From Herbiconiux sp. VKM Ac-1786 (lineage in GTDB: Bacteria > Actinomycetota > Actinomycetes > Actinomycetales > Microbacteriaceae), in assembly GCF_015350805.1 (NCBI RefSeq), contig NZ_JADKSG010000001.1, positions 1,722,513 through 1,786,512 of the forward strand: a DNA stretch of 64,000 nt, in the 5' to 3' direction. A model generated the notes under the pieces. It was given only the letters and a program-made list of their open reading frames with translations, was not told the DNA's origin and did no database searches. Of the stretch, positions 1-8,337 are shown piece after piece. The stretch's first letter is position 1, and each line of letters begins with the position of its first letter. The position numbers and the translations under genes are program-made.

Positions 1-1
1 G

Positions 2-61
2 CTCTTCCTCGTCTTCGGCAAGCGCATCGTCAACTCCATCGGATTCACGGGGCTGAAATGA
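2..61 (+). CDS. Carbohydrate ABC transporter permease, C-terminal 19 residues (partial)
   Basis: The first bases encode the tail of a protein ending LFLVFGKRIVNSIGFTGLK and a TGA stop. The motif of a hydrophobic helix end followed by a short basic-to-polar tail ending in G-x-K is what MalG-type (CUT1) inner-membrane sugar permeases end with. The stop overlaps the ATG of the GH95 gene by the ATGA tetranucleotide, so the two are translationally coupled, and the matching binding protein lies at 3593-4939. The rest of the gene is outside the window, so the family call rests on the tail and the context. Confidence 0.7.
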   Translation, partial: LFLVFGKRIVNSIGFTGLK

Positions 62-2598
62 CCGAGCTCTCGCTGCACGAGCGCCCGCGCGCCGACGCGC
101 TGCGCCTCGGCTTCACCGAACCCGCCGCCGAGTGGGTCGAGGCCGCTCCGGTGGGCAACGGCCGCACCGGCGCCATGGTCTTCGGCGGGCGCTCGGGCAC
201 CCGGCTGCAGCTGAACGACTCCTCGGTCTGGTCGGGCACGCCGTCGGCCGGGTCGACGGCCCTCGACGAGCTGGTCGCGGGCGGTGCCGGTCCCGAGCGG
301 CTGGCCGAGGTGCGCGCCGCCATCGACCGCGGCGACTACCGCGAGGCCGAGCGGCTGCTCTACTCGTTCGAGGGGCCGTGGAGCCAGGAGTTCCTGCCGC
401 TCGGCGACCTCGTCGTGACCGAGCCGACGGATGCGCGGGCCGCGGGTTCGGGCGCCGCCGGCGCTGCCCACGCCGCTCGCCCCTACGCCCGCGAGCTCGA
501 CCTCGACGACGCCATCGTGCGCGAGCGGGCCGGCGTCGACGGATCGCGCACCACCCGCACCGTCTGGGCGTCCGCCCCCGCGGCCTGCGTGCTCGTGCAC
601 CTCGCCTACGACGAGCCGAGCGACGTGGTGCTCGAGCTCTCGACGCCGCTTCGGCTGGAGCGCACGATCGCGGGTGCGGACTCGGGTTCGGCGTCGCTCG
701 CCCTGGGCGTCCGGCTGCCGATCGACGGCGCCCCGCTGCACGAGGAGCTGGTCGCCGAACCGCTGGTCTACCGCGACGAGCGGCACGCCGGTGCCGCCGC
801 CTACGACCCCTACGCCGCGATCGCGGTGGCGGTGCGGAGCGACGGGGTCGCCACGGCGGACGGAACGGGCATCCGTCTCACCGGCGTGCGCCGGGCGCTC
901 GTCGCGATCGCCACCGACAGCACCGGCCGTCGCTGGTGGCAGGGCGACGGCTCCGACCTCACCGCCGCCGCGCGCCCGGCGCTGATCGCCGACACGCTGC
1001 GGCTCGCCGAGCGGGCCGCCGCGACCGCCCCGGCCGAGCTGCTCGCCGAGCACCTCGACGACGTGCGGCCGCTGCTCGGCGCCTCGACACTGCGCATCGG
1101 CGCCCGGCGCGCCGGGCTGTTCGACGTCGGCCGCGACGTGCTGCGCGGCGGCGACGACGCCCTCACGGCGACCGTGCTCACGCAGTTCGGGCGCTACCTG
1201 CTGGTCGCGGCCTCGCGCCCGGGCTCGCCGCCGGCGAACCTGCAGGGCATCTGGAACGACCAGCTGCGCCCGCCGTGGTCGTCGAACTACACCATCAACA
1301 TCAACACCGAGATGAACTACTGGGCCGCCGAGTCGAGCGGACTCGGCGTGTGCCACCGGCCCCTGCTCGACCTGGTCGAGCGGCTCTCGGTGACCGGGGC
1401 CGAGACCGCGCGCCGGCTCTACGGCACCCGCGGCTGGGTCGCCCACCACAACACCGATCCGTGGGGATACTCGCTGCCGGTCGGCGCCGGACATGGCAAC
1501 CCCTCCTGGGCAATCTGGATGATGGGCGGGCTCTGGCTCACCGACCACCTCTGGCAGCACTGGCGCTACTCGCTCGACGAGCGGTTCCTGCGCGAGCGGG
1601 CGTGGCCGGTGCTCGTCGGCGCGGCCGAGTTCGCGCTGGACTGGCTGGTCGAGGACGCCCGGACCGCTGACGGCGCCGACGGCGCCGGGGACGGCAACCG
1701 CGGGCTCCGCACCATGCCGTCGACCTCGCCCGAGAACCTCTTCCGCGGGCCCGACGGCCACGCCGAGTCGCTCGCGCAGTCCTCCACCATGGACATCGCC
1801 CTGATCCGGGCCCTGTTCGGACGCGTGACGGAGGCGGCCGGGGTGCTGGGGCTCGAGCATCCGGTGCTCGCCGAGATCGCCGCCGCGCTGCCCCGGCTCG
1901 TGGGGTTCGCGGCCACCGCGGACGGCCGGCTGCGCGAGTGGGGCGCCGACCTCGTCGAGGTCGACCCCGACCACCGGCACATGTCGCAGATGATCGCGGT
2001 CTACCCGCTCGGCCTGATCGACCCGGCCACCACACCCGAGCTGGCCGAGGCCGCCCTGGCGACCCTCGACCGGCGCGGCCCCGGCGCGATGGGCTGGTCG
2101 TGGGCCTGGAAGATCGCCCTGCGCGCCCGCCTCGGCGACGGCGAGACCGCCCGCGAGCTGCTGCGCGAGGCGAGCGCCCCGTTCGAGCGCGACCACCAGC
2201 GGCTCGCGCCCGTCGACGGCTCGGAGTGGGGCGGGCTGCTGCCGAACCTGTTCTCGACGCATCCGCCCGTGCAGCTCGACGGGAACTTCGGCTTCGCGGC
2301 CGCCGTGCGCGAGCTGGTGCTCGGCACGGCCGAGGGAGCGGTGCAGCTGCTGCCCGCCCTGCCCGAGGCGTGGGCCGACGGCGAGCTGCTCGGCGGGCGG
2401 CTGCCCGGCGCCCTCACGGTCGACCTCCGCTGGGCGCACGGTCAGCCGGTCGAGGTGGTCGTGCGGCGCCTGGCCGAGGCCTCCCCGCGCGTCGTCGACG
2501 TCGAGCTGCGGGGCCGGCGGATGCGCGTGCCGCTGGAGAGCCACGCGACCGTGCTCGACCTCTCCGCGCTCGTGCCGACCGGGGCGGGAGTGCGCTGA
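58..2598 (+). CDS. Glycoside hydrolase family 95 enzyme (alpha-L-fucosidase / alpha-L-galactosidase type)
   Basis: 846 residues, the full length of the family. The N-terminal beta-sandwich carries the family hallmark of an APVGNGRTGAMVFGG segment followed by LQLNDSSVWSG (about residues 30-65); the helical-barrel catalytic domain has NINTEMNYW at 414-422, TSPEN with Glu559, and QLDGNFG with Asp741. By comparison with the Bifidobacterium bifidum enzyme, Asn414 and Asn416 would assist the water, Glu559 be the acid and Asp741 a second key residue. No signal peptide is seen, so it probably acts inside the cell on oligosaccharides imported by the ABC system it is coupled to. GH95 members release alpha-1,2-fucose or L-galactose; which one cannot be told from sequence. 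Confidence 0.93.
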   Translation: MTELSLHERPRADALRLGFTEPAAEWVEAAPVGNGRTGAMVFGGRSGTRLQLNDSSVWSGTPSAGSTALDELVAGGAGPERLAEVRAAIDRGDYREAERLLYSFEGPWSQEFLPLGDLVVTEPTDARAAGSGAAGAAHAARPYARELDLDDAIVRERAGVDGSRTTRTVWASAPAACVLVHLAYDEPSDVVLELSTPLRLERTIAGADSGSASLALGVRLPIDGAPLHEELVAEPLVYRDERHAGAAAYDPYAAIAVAVRSDGVATADGTGIRLTGVRRALVAIATDSTGRRWWQGDGSDLTAAARPALIADTLRLAERAAATAPAELLAEHLDDVRPLLGASTLRIGARRAGLFDVGRDVLRGGDDALTATVLTQFGRYLLVAASRPGSPPANLQGIWNDQLRPPWSSNYTININTEMNYWAAESSGLGVCHRPLLDLVERLSVTGAETARRLYGTRGWVAHHNTDPWGYSLPVGAGHGNPSWAIWMMGGLWLTDHLWQHWRYSLDERFLRERAWPVLVGAAEFALDWLVEDARTADGADGAGDGNRGLRTMPSTSPENLFRGPDGHAESLAQSSTMDIALIRALFGRVTEAAGVLGLEHPVLAEIAAALPRLVGFAATADGRLREWGADLVEVDPDHRHMSQMIAVYPLGLIDPATTPELAEAALATLDRRGPGAMGWSWAWKIALRARLGDGETARELLREASAPFERDHQRLAPVDGSEWGGLLPNLFSTHPPVQLDGNFGFAAAVRELVLGTAEGAVQLLPALPEAWADGELLGGRLPGALTVDLRWAHGQPVEVVVRRLAEASPRVVDVELRGRRMRVPLESHATVLDLSALVPTGAGVR

Positions 2599-3554
2599 TG
2601 CTCGTCGACGCCCCGCTCGAGGTGCTGCGGGAGTACCGCAGCAGCCAGACCGTGCCCGAGGACTTCGACGAGTTCTGGGCGGGCACGATCGCCTCTGCCC
2701 GGGACACGGGCGGAACGGTCATCCGCACCCCCGTCGACACCGGCCTCGTGGGGGTCGACGTGTTCGACCTGACCTTCCCCGGCTTCGGCGGCGACCCCGT
2801 GCGCGCGTGGCTGCGACTGCCCAGGATGCGCGACCGCCCGCTGCCCGCCGTCGTGCACTTCACCGGCTACGGAGCCGGGCGCGGCGCCCCGATCGACGAC
2901 CTGCTGTTCGCGACCGCCGGCTACGCCCACCTCGTGATGGACACCCGCGGACAGGGCGACGGCGGTACGGTCGACCCCGGCTTCGAGCCGATCGCGCCCT
3001 CGGGCTTCCTGACCCGCGGCATCACCGACCCGCACTCCTACTACTACCGTCGTGTCTTCACCGACGCGGCGCGGGCGGTCGACGCCGTGCGCGGGCTCGA
3101 CGAGGTCGACCCCGACCGGGTCGCCGTCGCCGGCAACAGCCAGGGCGGCGGCATCGCGATCGCGGCGAGCGTGCTGTCGGAGGGCGTGCGGGCCGTGCTC
3201 GCCCAGGCCCCCTTCCTCGCCGACCTGCCCCGGGCCGTCGGCGCCACCGACCGCTACCCCTACCGCGAGATCGCCGACCTGCTCACCCGGGCCCGCCACC
3301 TCGAGGCGCCGGTGCTGCAGACGCTCGCCTATTTCGACACCGTCAACCTCGCCACCCGTGCCCGGGTGCCGGCCTGGTTCTCGGCCGGGCTGATGGACGA
3401 CATCACCCCGCCCTCCACCGTGTTCGCGGTCCACAACGCGTGGGCCGCCGAACGTCACATCGTCACCTGGCCGTTCAACGGCCACGACGCAGGCGGGTCG
3501 CACGACCTCGCGGGTGCCCTCCGGGTGCTCGCCGAGACCGTCGGCCGCGCCTGA
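2598..3554 (+). CDS. Carbohydrate esterase family 7 deacetylase (acetylxylan esterase / cephalosporin-C deacetylase type)
   Basis: 318 residues, alpha/beta hydrolase fold. It has the CE7-specific RGQG at 117-120, the nucleophile in GNSQGG (Ser181), the acid at Asp267/Asp268 in LMDDITPP and the base His296 in NGHDAGG. The start ATG overlaps the stop of the GH95 gene by one base (TGATG), so it is coupled. CE7 enzymes remove O-acetyl groups from short acetylated sugars in the cytoplasm; beside GH95 it would deacetylate the imported oligosaccharide before or after the glycosidase acts. No signal peptide is present. Confidence 0.9.
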   Translation: MLVDAPLEVLREYRSSQTVPEDFDEFWAGTIASARDTGGTVIRTPVDTGLVGVDVFDLTFPGFGGDPVRAWLRLPRMRDRPLPAVVHFTGYGAGRGAPIDDLLFATAGYAHLVMDTRGQGDGGTVDPGFEPIAPSGFLTRGITDPHSYYYRRVFTDAARAVDAVRGLDEVDPDRVAVAGNSQGGGIAIAASVLSEGVRAVLAQAPFLADLPRAVGATDRYPYREIADLLTRARHLEAPVLQTLAYFDTVNLATRARVPAWFSAGLMDDITPPSTVFAVHNAWAAERHIVTWPFNGHDAGGSHDLAGALRVLAETVGRA

Positions 3555-3592
3555 CACCTCACCGCCCTGCACATCATGATCGAAGAGGAACC

Positions 3593-4939
3593 ATGAGAAC
3601 GAGAAGACTGATCCCCGCCCTGGCCGTGCTGGCCCTGGCCGCACCGCTCGCCGCCTGCTCCGCGGGAGGAGGCGGGGGAGACTCCGCCGGCGGCACCGTG
3701 AACTGGTGGACCTGGGACGAGAAGCAGGCCGTGTCGTACAAGGAGTGCCTGGCCGGCTTCGAGGAGGAGAACCCCGGCGTCACCGTGAACATCTCGCAGT
3801 ACGGCGTCGATGACTACTTCACCAAGCTCACCGCCGGCTTCGTGGCGGGCAACGCGCCCGACGCCTTCCAGAACAGCGTGCAGTTCTTCGACGCCTACGC
3901 CAAGCAGGGGCAGCTCGAGCCGCTCGACGACTACATCTCGAAGAGCGACTACGACCTGGGCGTGTTCAACGTGGGCGTCGAGAACTGGAAGTACACCGAC
4001 GGCAAGCAGTACGCCCTGCCGCTGGACTGGGCAGCCAGCGCCATCTACTTCAACGAGGACATGGTCACCCAGGCCGGCTACACCGCCGACGACATCGCCT
4101 CGATGACCTGGAATCCCGACGACGGCGGCACCTTCGACCAGATCGCCACCCACCTGACGATCGACGAGAACGGCGTGCGCGGCGACGAGCCCGGCTTCGA
4201 CAAGACCAAGGTCGCCACCTACGGCGTCGGCAACCTCGGCACCGAGGACTACATCGGCCAGACCACCTGGAACCCGTTCATCTCGACCACGGGCTGGAAG
4301 ATCGGCGACCCGGCCGCCTGGGCCACGCAGTTCCGCTACGACGACCCCGAGTTCATCAAGACGATGGACTGGGTGCGCGGCCTCTCCGACCGCGGCATCG
4401 CGCCGAAGCTCGGCGAGTTCACGATCGGCGACACCGAGCAGCTCGGCTCGGGCAAGGTGGCCATGTCCTCGGGCGGATCGTGGTCGGCCAGCACCTTCGC
4501 CCAGCTGCCGGGCCTCGAGGTCGGCATCGCGCCGACCGTGCTCGGCCCCGACGGCACCACCCGCTCGATGATGTCGAACTCCAACGGCAACGAGATCTGG
4601 GCGGGCTCGAAGAACAAGGACAACGCCTGGAAGTGGATCTCCTACATGGGCTCCGAGGACTGCCAGACCAAGGCGGCGCTGCAGAGCGGCTCGTTCTTCC
4701 CGTCGATCCCCGGCGCCATGGACGCGGTCGCGGCCGACCAGCTGAGCAAGGGCGTCGACCTCGGCGTCTTCGTCGACGCGGCGAAGAACGGCTGGATCTA
4801 CCCGGCCTACCCCTCGGCCAACGGCTCCGAGATGGGCACGACGATCCAGCCGCTGATGGAGGCGTTCTTCACGCACGAGCGCGACGACGACGTCTTCCCC
4901 GAGATGGCGGCGACCTCGAAAGAGATCCTGGCCGGGTGA
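3593..4939 (+). CDS. Sugar ABC transporter substrate-binding lipoprotein (CUT1 type)
   Basis: 448 residues with an N-terminal lipoprotein signal (MRTRR, hydrophobic stretch, lipobox LAAC, Cys22) followed by a Gly/Ser linker and an SBP_bac_1-type domain rich in aromatic residues (NWWTWDEKQ, GSWSAS, W-rich ligand cleft). The chosen ATG follows a GAGGAA ribosome-binding site. It is the extracellular sugar receptor for the permease whose tail opens the window. It sits after the enzymes rather than in front of the permeases, which is less usual but seen in actinobacterial CUT1 operons. The ligand is presumably the substrate of the GH95/CE7 pair, an inference from operon context. Confidence 0.93.
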   Translation: MRTRRLIPALAVLALAAPLAACSAGGGGGDSAGGTVNWWTWDEKQAVSYKECLAGFEEENPGVTVNISQYGVDDYFTKLTAGFVAGNAPDAFQNSVQFFDAYAKQGQLEPLDDYISKSDYDLGVFNVGVENWKYTDGKQYALPLDWAASAIYFNEDMVTQAGYTADDIASMTWNPDDGGTFDQIATHLTIDENGVRGDEPGFDKTKVATYGVGNLGTEDYIGQTTWNPFISTTGWKIGDPAAWATQFRYDDPEFIKTMDWVRGLSDRGIAPKLGEFTIGDTEQLGSGKVAMSSGGSWSASTFAQLPGLEVGIAPTVLGPDGTTRSMMSNSNGNEIWAGSKNKDNAWKWISYMGSEDCQTKAALQSGSFFPSIPGAMDAVAADQLSKGVDLGVFVDAAKNGWIYPAYPSANGSEMGTTIQPLMEAFFTHERDDDVFPEMAATSKEILAG

Positions 4940-6126
4940 TCGCCACCGGCACGGGTGAGGATGCGCGGCTGACGCTGAGGACGCCGGCCTCGGTCGACAT
5001 CTTCACGCGCATCCTCACCCACGGTCCGATCGGCCGGATCGACGTCGGCCGGCAGACCGGCCTCTCGCAGGCGGCCGTCACCAAGACGGTGGCGCCCCTG
5101 CTCCTGGACGGCATCGTCGCCGTCGACCGCCCCCTGGCCGGCACCGTGCCGGCCGGGGCGGCGCCTGGCCGCCCGGTGCACCCCCTGCGGGTCGTGCCCT
5201 CGGCGCGGCTCGTGCTGGGGGTCAAGGTCAACCCCGACGAGGTGATCGGGGTGGCCACGGGGATGACGGCGGGCATCCTGCACGTGGTGCGGCGCCCGCT
5301 CGCCTCGACGTCGCCCGCCGCCGTCATCGGGGCGGTCGCCTCGGTCGCCGAGGAGCTCGGGCTGCTGCTCGGCGACCGGGCCTCCCGGCTGATCGGGCTC
5401 GGCGTCGCCGTGTCGGGCGACGTCGACACCGCGACCGGGATCGTGCGGGACTCACCGCTCCTCGGCTGGCGGGGCGTGCCGCTCGCGCATCCGCTCGCCG
5501 CCCGGCTCGGGGTGCCGGTGCGGGTCGACAACGACGTGCGCGCGCTCACCATCGCCGAGCACTGGTTCGGCGTGGGCCGCGACTCGGGCTCGTTCGCGGT
5601 CGTGACCATCGGCTCGGGCATCGGCTGCGGGCTCTACCTCAACGACGACGTGGTGTCGGGGGCGCACGGCGTGGCCGGCGAGCTCGGGCACCTGCCGCTC
5701 GCGTCGCTCGACGCGGTCTGCGTCTGCGGGCGGCGGGGCTGCGTCGAGGCGGTGGCCTCGTCGGGGGCCGTGCTGCGGGCGGTGCGGGCGGCGACGGATG
5801 CTCCGCTGCTCACCCTCGCCGAGGCCGCCGGCCTGGCGCGGGAGGGCGTGCCAGGCGCCGTGGCCGCCTTCGATCGCGCGGGCACCGCCATCGGCGCCGC
5901 GCTCGCCATCGTGGCGAACCTCACCGGGCCGGACACGGTGCTCGTGGCGGGCGAGGGCATGCAGGAGTTCGAGCTCTACGAGCGCACCATCCGCACGACC
6001 TTCGCGGCCCACGCCTTCGGGGCGGCGGCCGACTGCGTACTCGTCACACGGGCGCACACCTTCGAGGACTGGGCCCGCGGGGCGGCGGCCTCCCTCATCC
6101 GCGCGGCGGTCCGCCAGGAGTTCTGA
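4936..6126 (+). CDS. ROK family transcriptional regulator
   Basis: 396 residues from a GTG that overlaps the stop of the binding-protein gene (GTGA). Residues 1-70 form a winged helix (GPIGRIDVGRQTGLSQAAVTK), and the rest is a ROK sugar-kinase-like fold with a phosphate loop TIGSGIGCG (about 225-235) and the ROK zinc motif CVCGRRGCVEA (about 262-272). Such proteins are usually sugar-responsive repressors of their own transport operon; the position as last gene of the operon fits that. The typical GHxxC zinc histidine is present as GELGHLPL upstream of the cysteines. It could in principle be a kinase, but the DNA-binding domain argues for a regulator. Confidence 0.9.
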   Translation: MIATGTGEDARLTLRTPASVDIFTRILTHGPIGRIDVGRQTGLSQAAVTKTVAPLLLDGIVAVDRPLAGTVPAGAAPGRPVHPLRVVPSARLVLGVKVNPDEVIGVATGMTAGILHVVRRPLASTSPAAVIGAVASVAEELGLLLGDRASRLIGLGVAVSGDVDTATGIVRDSPLLGWRGVPLAHPLAARLGVPVRVDNDVRALTIAEHWFGVGRDSGSFAVVTIGSGIGCGLYLNDDVVSGAHGVAGELGHLPLASLDAVCVCGRRGCVEAVASSGAVLRAVRAATDAPLLTLAEAAGLAREGVPGAVAAFDRAGTAIGAALAIVANLTGPDTVLVAGEGMQEFELYERTIRTTFAAHAFGAAADCVLVTRAHTFEDWARGAAASLIRAAVRQEF

Positions 6127-6138
6127 CGGGGCGGGTGC

Positions 6139-6657
6139 TCAGCAGCCCGGGCCGCTGCCGAGCACCTCGGTGTCGAGCGGCCAGCGGATGTCGAGGACGT
6201 CGCCCGGCTGCACCGCGAGCGGGTCGGTGCAGGGGAAGTTGACGCGGACGACGTCGGCCGTCTGCAGCTGGAACCGCGAGGCGATCGCGAGGACGGTGTC
6301 GTTGTCCGTCACGGTGTAGCGGTACTCGTAGTCGTTGACCTGCTCGGCCGGTCCGTCCGCGTAGGGCGCGGGGCCCGTGTCCTCCACCCAGGGGGTGTTC
6401 GGGGTGTTGCCTCCGTCGGTCTGGCCGCCGGCATCGTTGGGCCGGGTCGGCGGCAGCGGTTCCGGGGGCGTCGTCGGAACCTCGGGAACCGGCGCAGGCT
6501 CTTCCGTCGGCTGCGGGGAGGGGGTCGGCGTGGCGGTCGCCGTCGTGACGACCGTGGCCGTGACCGTCACCGGCGCCGCCTGCGGCGACAGCAGCGTGCA
6601 TCCCGACAGGAGGACGACGCACAGCACGGCGCCTGCCGCAGGAAGTAGGCGAGTCAT
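6139..6657 (-). CDS. LysM-like lipoprotein
   Basis: 172 residues. A signal peptide ends in lipobox LSGC (Cys20), followed by a long Thr/Pro/Glu linker (about 30-105) and a C-terminal LysM-like module (about 110-160) with YTVTDNDTVLAIASRF and PGDVLDIRWP. It should be anchored to the outer face of the membrane, with the LysM part reaching into the peptidoglycan. A -10 box TAGCAT (6664-6669) ends exactly 6 nt before the ATG and there is no Shine-Dalgarno, which suggests a leaderless mRNA. It converges on the ROK gene with a 12-bp gap. Exact role unknown. Confidence 0.8.
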   Translation of the reverse strand: MTRLLPAAGAVLCVVLLSGCTLLSPQAAPVTVTATVVTTATATPTPSPQPTEEPAPVPEVPTTPPEPLPPTRPNDAGGQTDGGNTPNTPWVEDTGPAPYADGPAEQVNDYEYRYTVTDNDTVLAIASRFQLQTADVVRVNFPCTDPLAVQPGDVLDIRWPLDTEVLGSGPGC

Positions 6658-6686
6658 CCCCGAATGCTACCGACCCGACCGCCGCG

Positions 6687-7385
6687 CTACTCGACGGGTT
6701 GCGCCTGCGAGCGGGTCGGCAGGTGCGGGTCGACGCTGAGGAGGCGGCGCATCTCGGCCGGGAGGGTGGCAGCCGCGCGGTAACGGGCCATCAGCGCCGC
6801 GTTGGCCTCGTAGTTCGGGCCCTCGCGGAGCTCGGCCACGTGGTGCAGCGCGAAGACGCGGCCCTCGTGCCGGCGCGGCGGTTCGCCGAGCAGGGTCTCG
6901 TGGGCGACGTGCCAGGCCGCATCCTCGAAGCCCCAGCCGCGGAACCGCTCGTCCTGGCCGCCGTGGCTCGCCCAGGTGGCGGGCGTGGTGACGTAGACGC
7001 CCGAGCACGCGCCGCGCACGACCTCGTGGTCGCACTCGGCGAGCGGCACGCCGGCGGCGTGCTGCGCCGTGCCGGCCGCGCCGAGCCAGCGGTACTCGGT
7101 GTACGGGAGGTGCACCCGCCCCGAGGTGGCGGCCGCGGCGATCGCCTCGCGCAGCGCTCCGCCCTCGGGGATGGTGTCGGCGTCGCCGATCACGACGACC
7201 TCGTCGGGGTCGGCCAGCCGCCCCACGCCCAGGTTGCGGCAGCGCGCCAGGTTGAACACCTCGTCCTCGGAATCGACGATCAGCACCGGCACGTCGCCGA
7301 GCTCCTCGCGGTACCAGGCGACCACCGCGTCGAACGCGGCGAGGCGGGAGGGCTGCGGCCTCCACGGGATGACGATCGTAACCAT
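6687..7385 (-). CDS. Glycosyltransferase family 2-like protein
   Basis: 232 residues with a GT-A nucleotide-sugar fold: MVTIVIPWRP at the start, the metal-binding GDAD (Asp68-x-Asp70), and GWGFEDAAW in the acceptor half. No membrane segments, so it is probably cytosolic or membrane-peripheral. The ATG at 7385 has GGAGG touching it, too close to serve as a ribosome-binding site; instead a TATTGT -10 box lies at 7392-7397, exactly 6 nt upstream, consistent with a leaderless transcript. It diverges from the toxin-like gene at 7438. A processive or a galactosyltransferase-like role is possible; the donor and acceptor are not recognisable. Confidence 0.75.
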   Translation of the reverse strand: MVTIVIPWRPQPSRLAAFDAVVAWYREELGDVPVLIVDSEDEVFNLARCRNLGVGRLADPDEVVVIGDADTIPEGGALREAIAAAATSGRVHLPYTEYRWLGAAGTAQHAAGVPLAECDHEVVRGACSGVYVTTPATWASHGGQDERFRGWGFEDAAWHVAHETLLGEPPRRHEGRVFALHHVAELREGPNYEANAALMARYRAAATLPAEMRRLLSVDPHLPTRSQAQPVE

Positions 7386-7437
7386 CCTCCGACAATAAGG
7401 CCCCCCGCCCCCTCCTCGCGCCGAGTAAGGTGAGGAT

Positions 7438-7932
7438 ATGTCGTATCGCTCGAGGGGTCGGGACTCCATCGATCCCGCACCGGCGCGAACGCGCCCGTCG
7501 GCCGGCGATCCGCACGCGATCGCGTACTTCCGACGTCACCGTGACGACGATCCGGCGGAGTCGATTCCGGCCCGCGAGCAGATGGCGGGATGGCCGGTCG
7601 GAGTGAGGGCGAAGGTCGCCGCGGTGCTCGTCGCGGTTGCCGCCGCACCGCCATCGCGATTCTCCGGCGGCGGCTACTGGCAGGCGATGCACGGGGCGAT
7701 GTCGGGCTGGTTCGAGGTGCGGGTCGACGGGCCCGGGCGAGAGCACTTCCGCGTGTTCTGCCTGCTCGACCTGGAAGGGATCTCGCCGGCTGGGGACTCT
7801 GCCGGAGCGCGACTCGTCATCGTCGATGCGCGACGCAAGGCGTTCCGGACGACGCTCTCCGACGCGGACTACGAGCGGGTGAGGGCCCTCGGGCGTGAAT
7901 ACCTGCGCCGCAACCCGAGGAGCTGCGTGTAG
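7438..7932 (+). CDS. RelE/HigB-like putative toxin
   Basis: 164 residues. After a charged, probably disordered N-terminus (1-45) comes a compact domain with features of RelE/HigB-type or Gp49-like toxins: RAKVAAVLVAV helix, FSGGGYWQAMHG, GWFEVRVDG, HFRVFCLLD strand, and a basic tail with KAFRTTLSDADYERV. Such proteins are mRNA interferases neutralised by an HTH antitoxin. Its stop is 2 bp from the stop of an HTH gene on the other strand (7935-8276), so the pair is tail-to-tail instead of the usual co-directional operon. TAAGGT at 7426-7431 is 6 nt before the ATG. Function is inferred from fold-like motifs and the neighbour. Confidence 0.65.
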   Translation: MSYRSRGRDSIDPAPARTRPSAGDPHAIAYFRRHRDDDPAESIPAREQMAGWPVGVRAKVAAVLVAVAAAPPSRFSGGGYWQAMHGAMSGWFEVRVDGPGREHFRVFCLLDLEGISPAGDSAGARLVIVDARRKAFRTTLSDADYERVRALGREYLRRNPRSCV

Positions 7933-7934
7933 CG

Positions 7935-8276
7935 CTAGGCCGCAGGGGTGCGCATCGGTACCGTGATGGATTCGCGCTCCGCGGCCGTCAATGGTTCGAG
8001 GGTCAGGCGAAGTCCCAGGGCGCCGGCGAGCTCGGCCACGGTGCCGATGGTCGGGTTGACGTTCGGCGCCGAGAGCAGGCGACGCACGGCGGCTGCCGAC
8101 ATGCCCGTCGCGCGCGCGAGCCCCGCCTTCGAGAGCCCCTCGGTCGCCGCGGCGTCGTTGAGGGCGTTCACGATCGCGTCGATGGTGGCGATGCGGGCGG
8201 ATTCCGCCGCGTAGGCCCGCGCGTATTCGGGGTCTTCGAGGTCGGACCGAAGGTCGGACCAGAACTGCTCGGTCAT
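7935..8276 (-). CDS. HTH antitoxin-like protein (XRE/HigA type)
   Basis: 113 residues. An N-terminal helical part (FWSDLRSDLEDPEYARAYAA) is followed by a helix-turn-helix (GLSKAGLARATGMSAAAVRRLL, about 49-70) and NPTIGTVAELAGALGLRLTLEP, the layout of HigA/antitoxin-type XRE proteins. It converges on the toxin-like gene with a 2-bp gap, the two stops lying in the palindrome TAGCGCTA. Its own promoter reads as TATGTT at 8288-8293, overlapping a local inverted repeat, so autoregulation is plausible. An orphan regulator is the alternative. Confidence 0.7.
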   Translation of the reverse strand: MTEQFWSDLRSDLEDPEYARAYAAESARIATIDAIVNALNDAAATEGLSKAGLARATGMSAAAVRRLLSAPNVNPTIGTVAELAGALGLRLTLEPLTAAERESITVPMRTPAA

Positions 8277-8287
8277 GGTGTGAGCGT

Positions 8288-8310
8288 AACATAAAAGGTA
8301 CACCACGGTG
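8288..8310 (-). promoter_or_regulatory. Putative promoter and operator of the antitoxin-like gene
   Basis: On the minus strand TATGTT (8293 to 8288) can serve as a -10 box 11 nt before the ATG; there is no clear Shine-Dalgarno. Just upstream, CACC-AC-GGTG (8301-8310) is a short inverted repeat that could be the autoregulatory operator. Both are weak matches by eye. Confidence 0.35.
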
Positions 8311-8337
8311 CGACTTGATGCGGGATACGGTGGGCGG

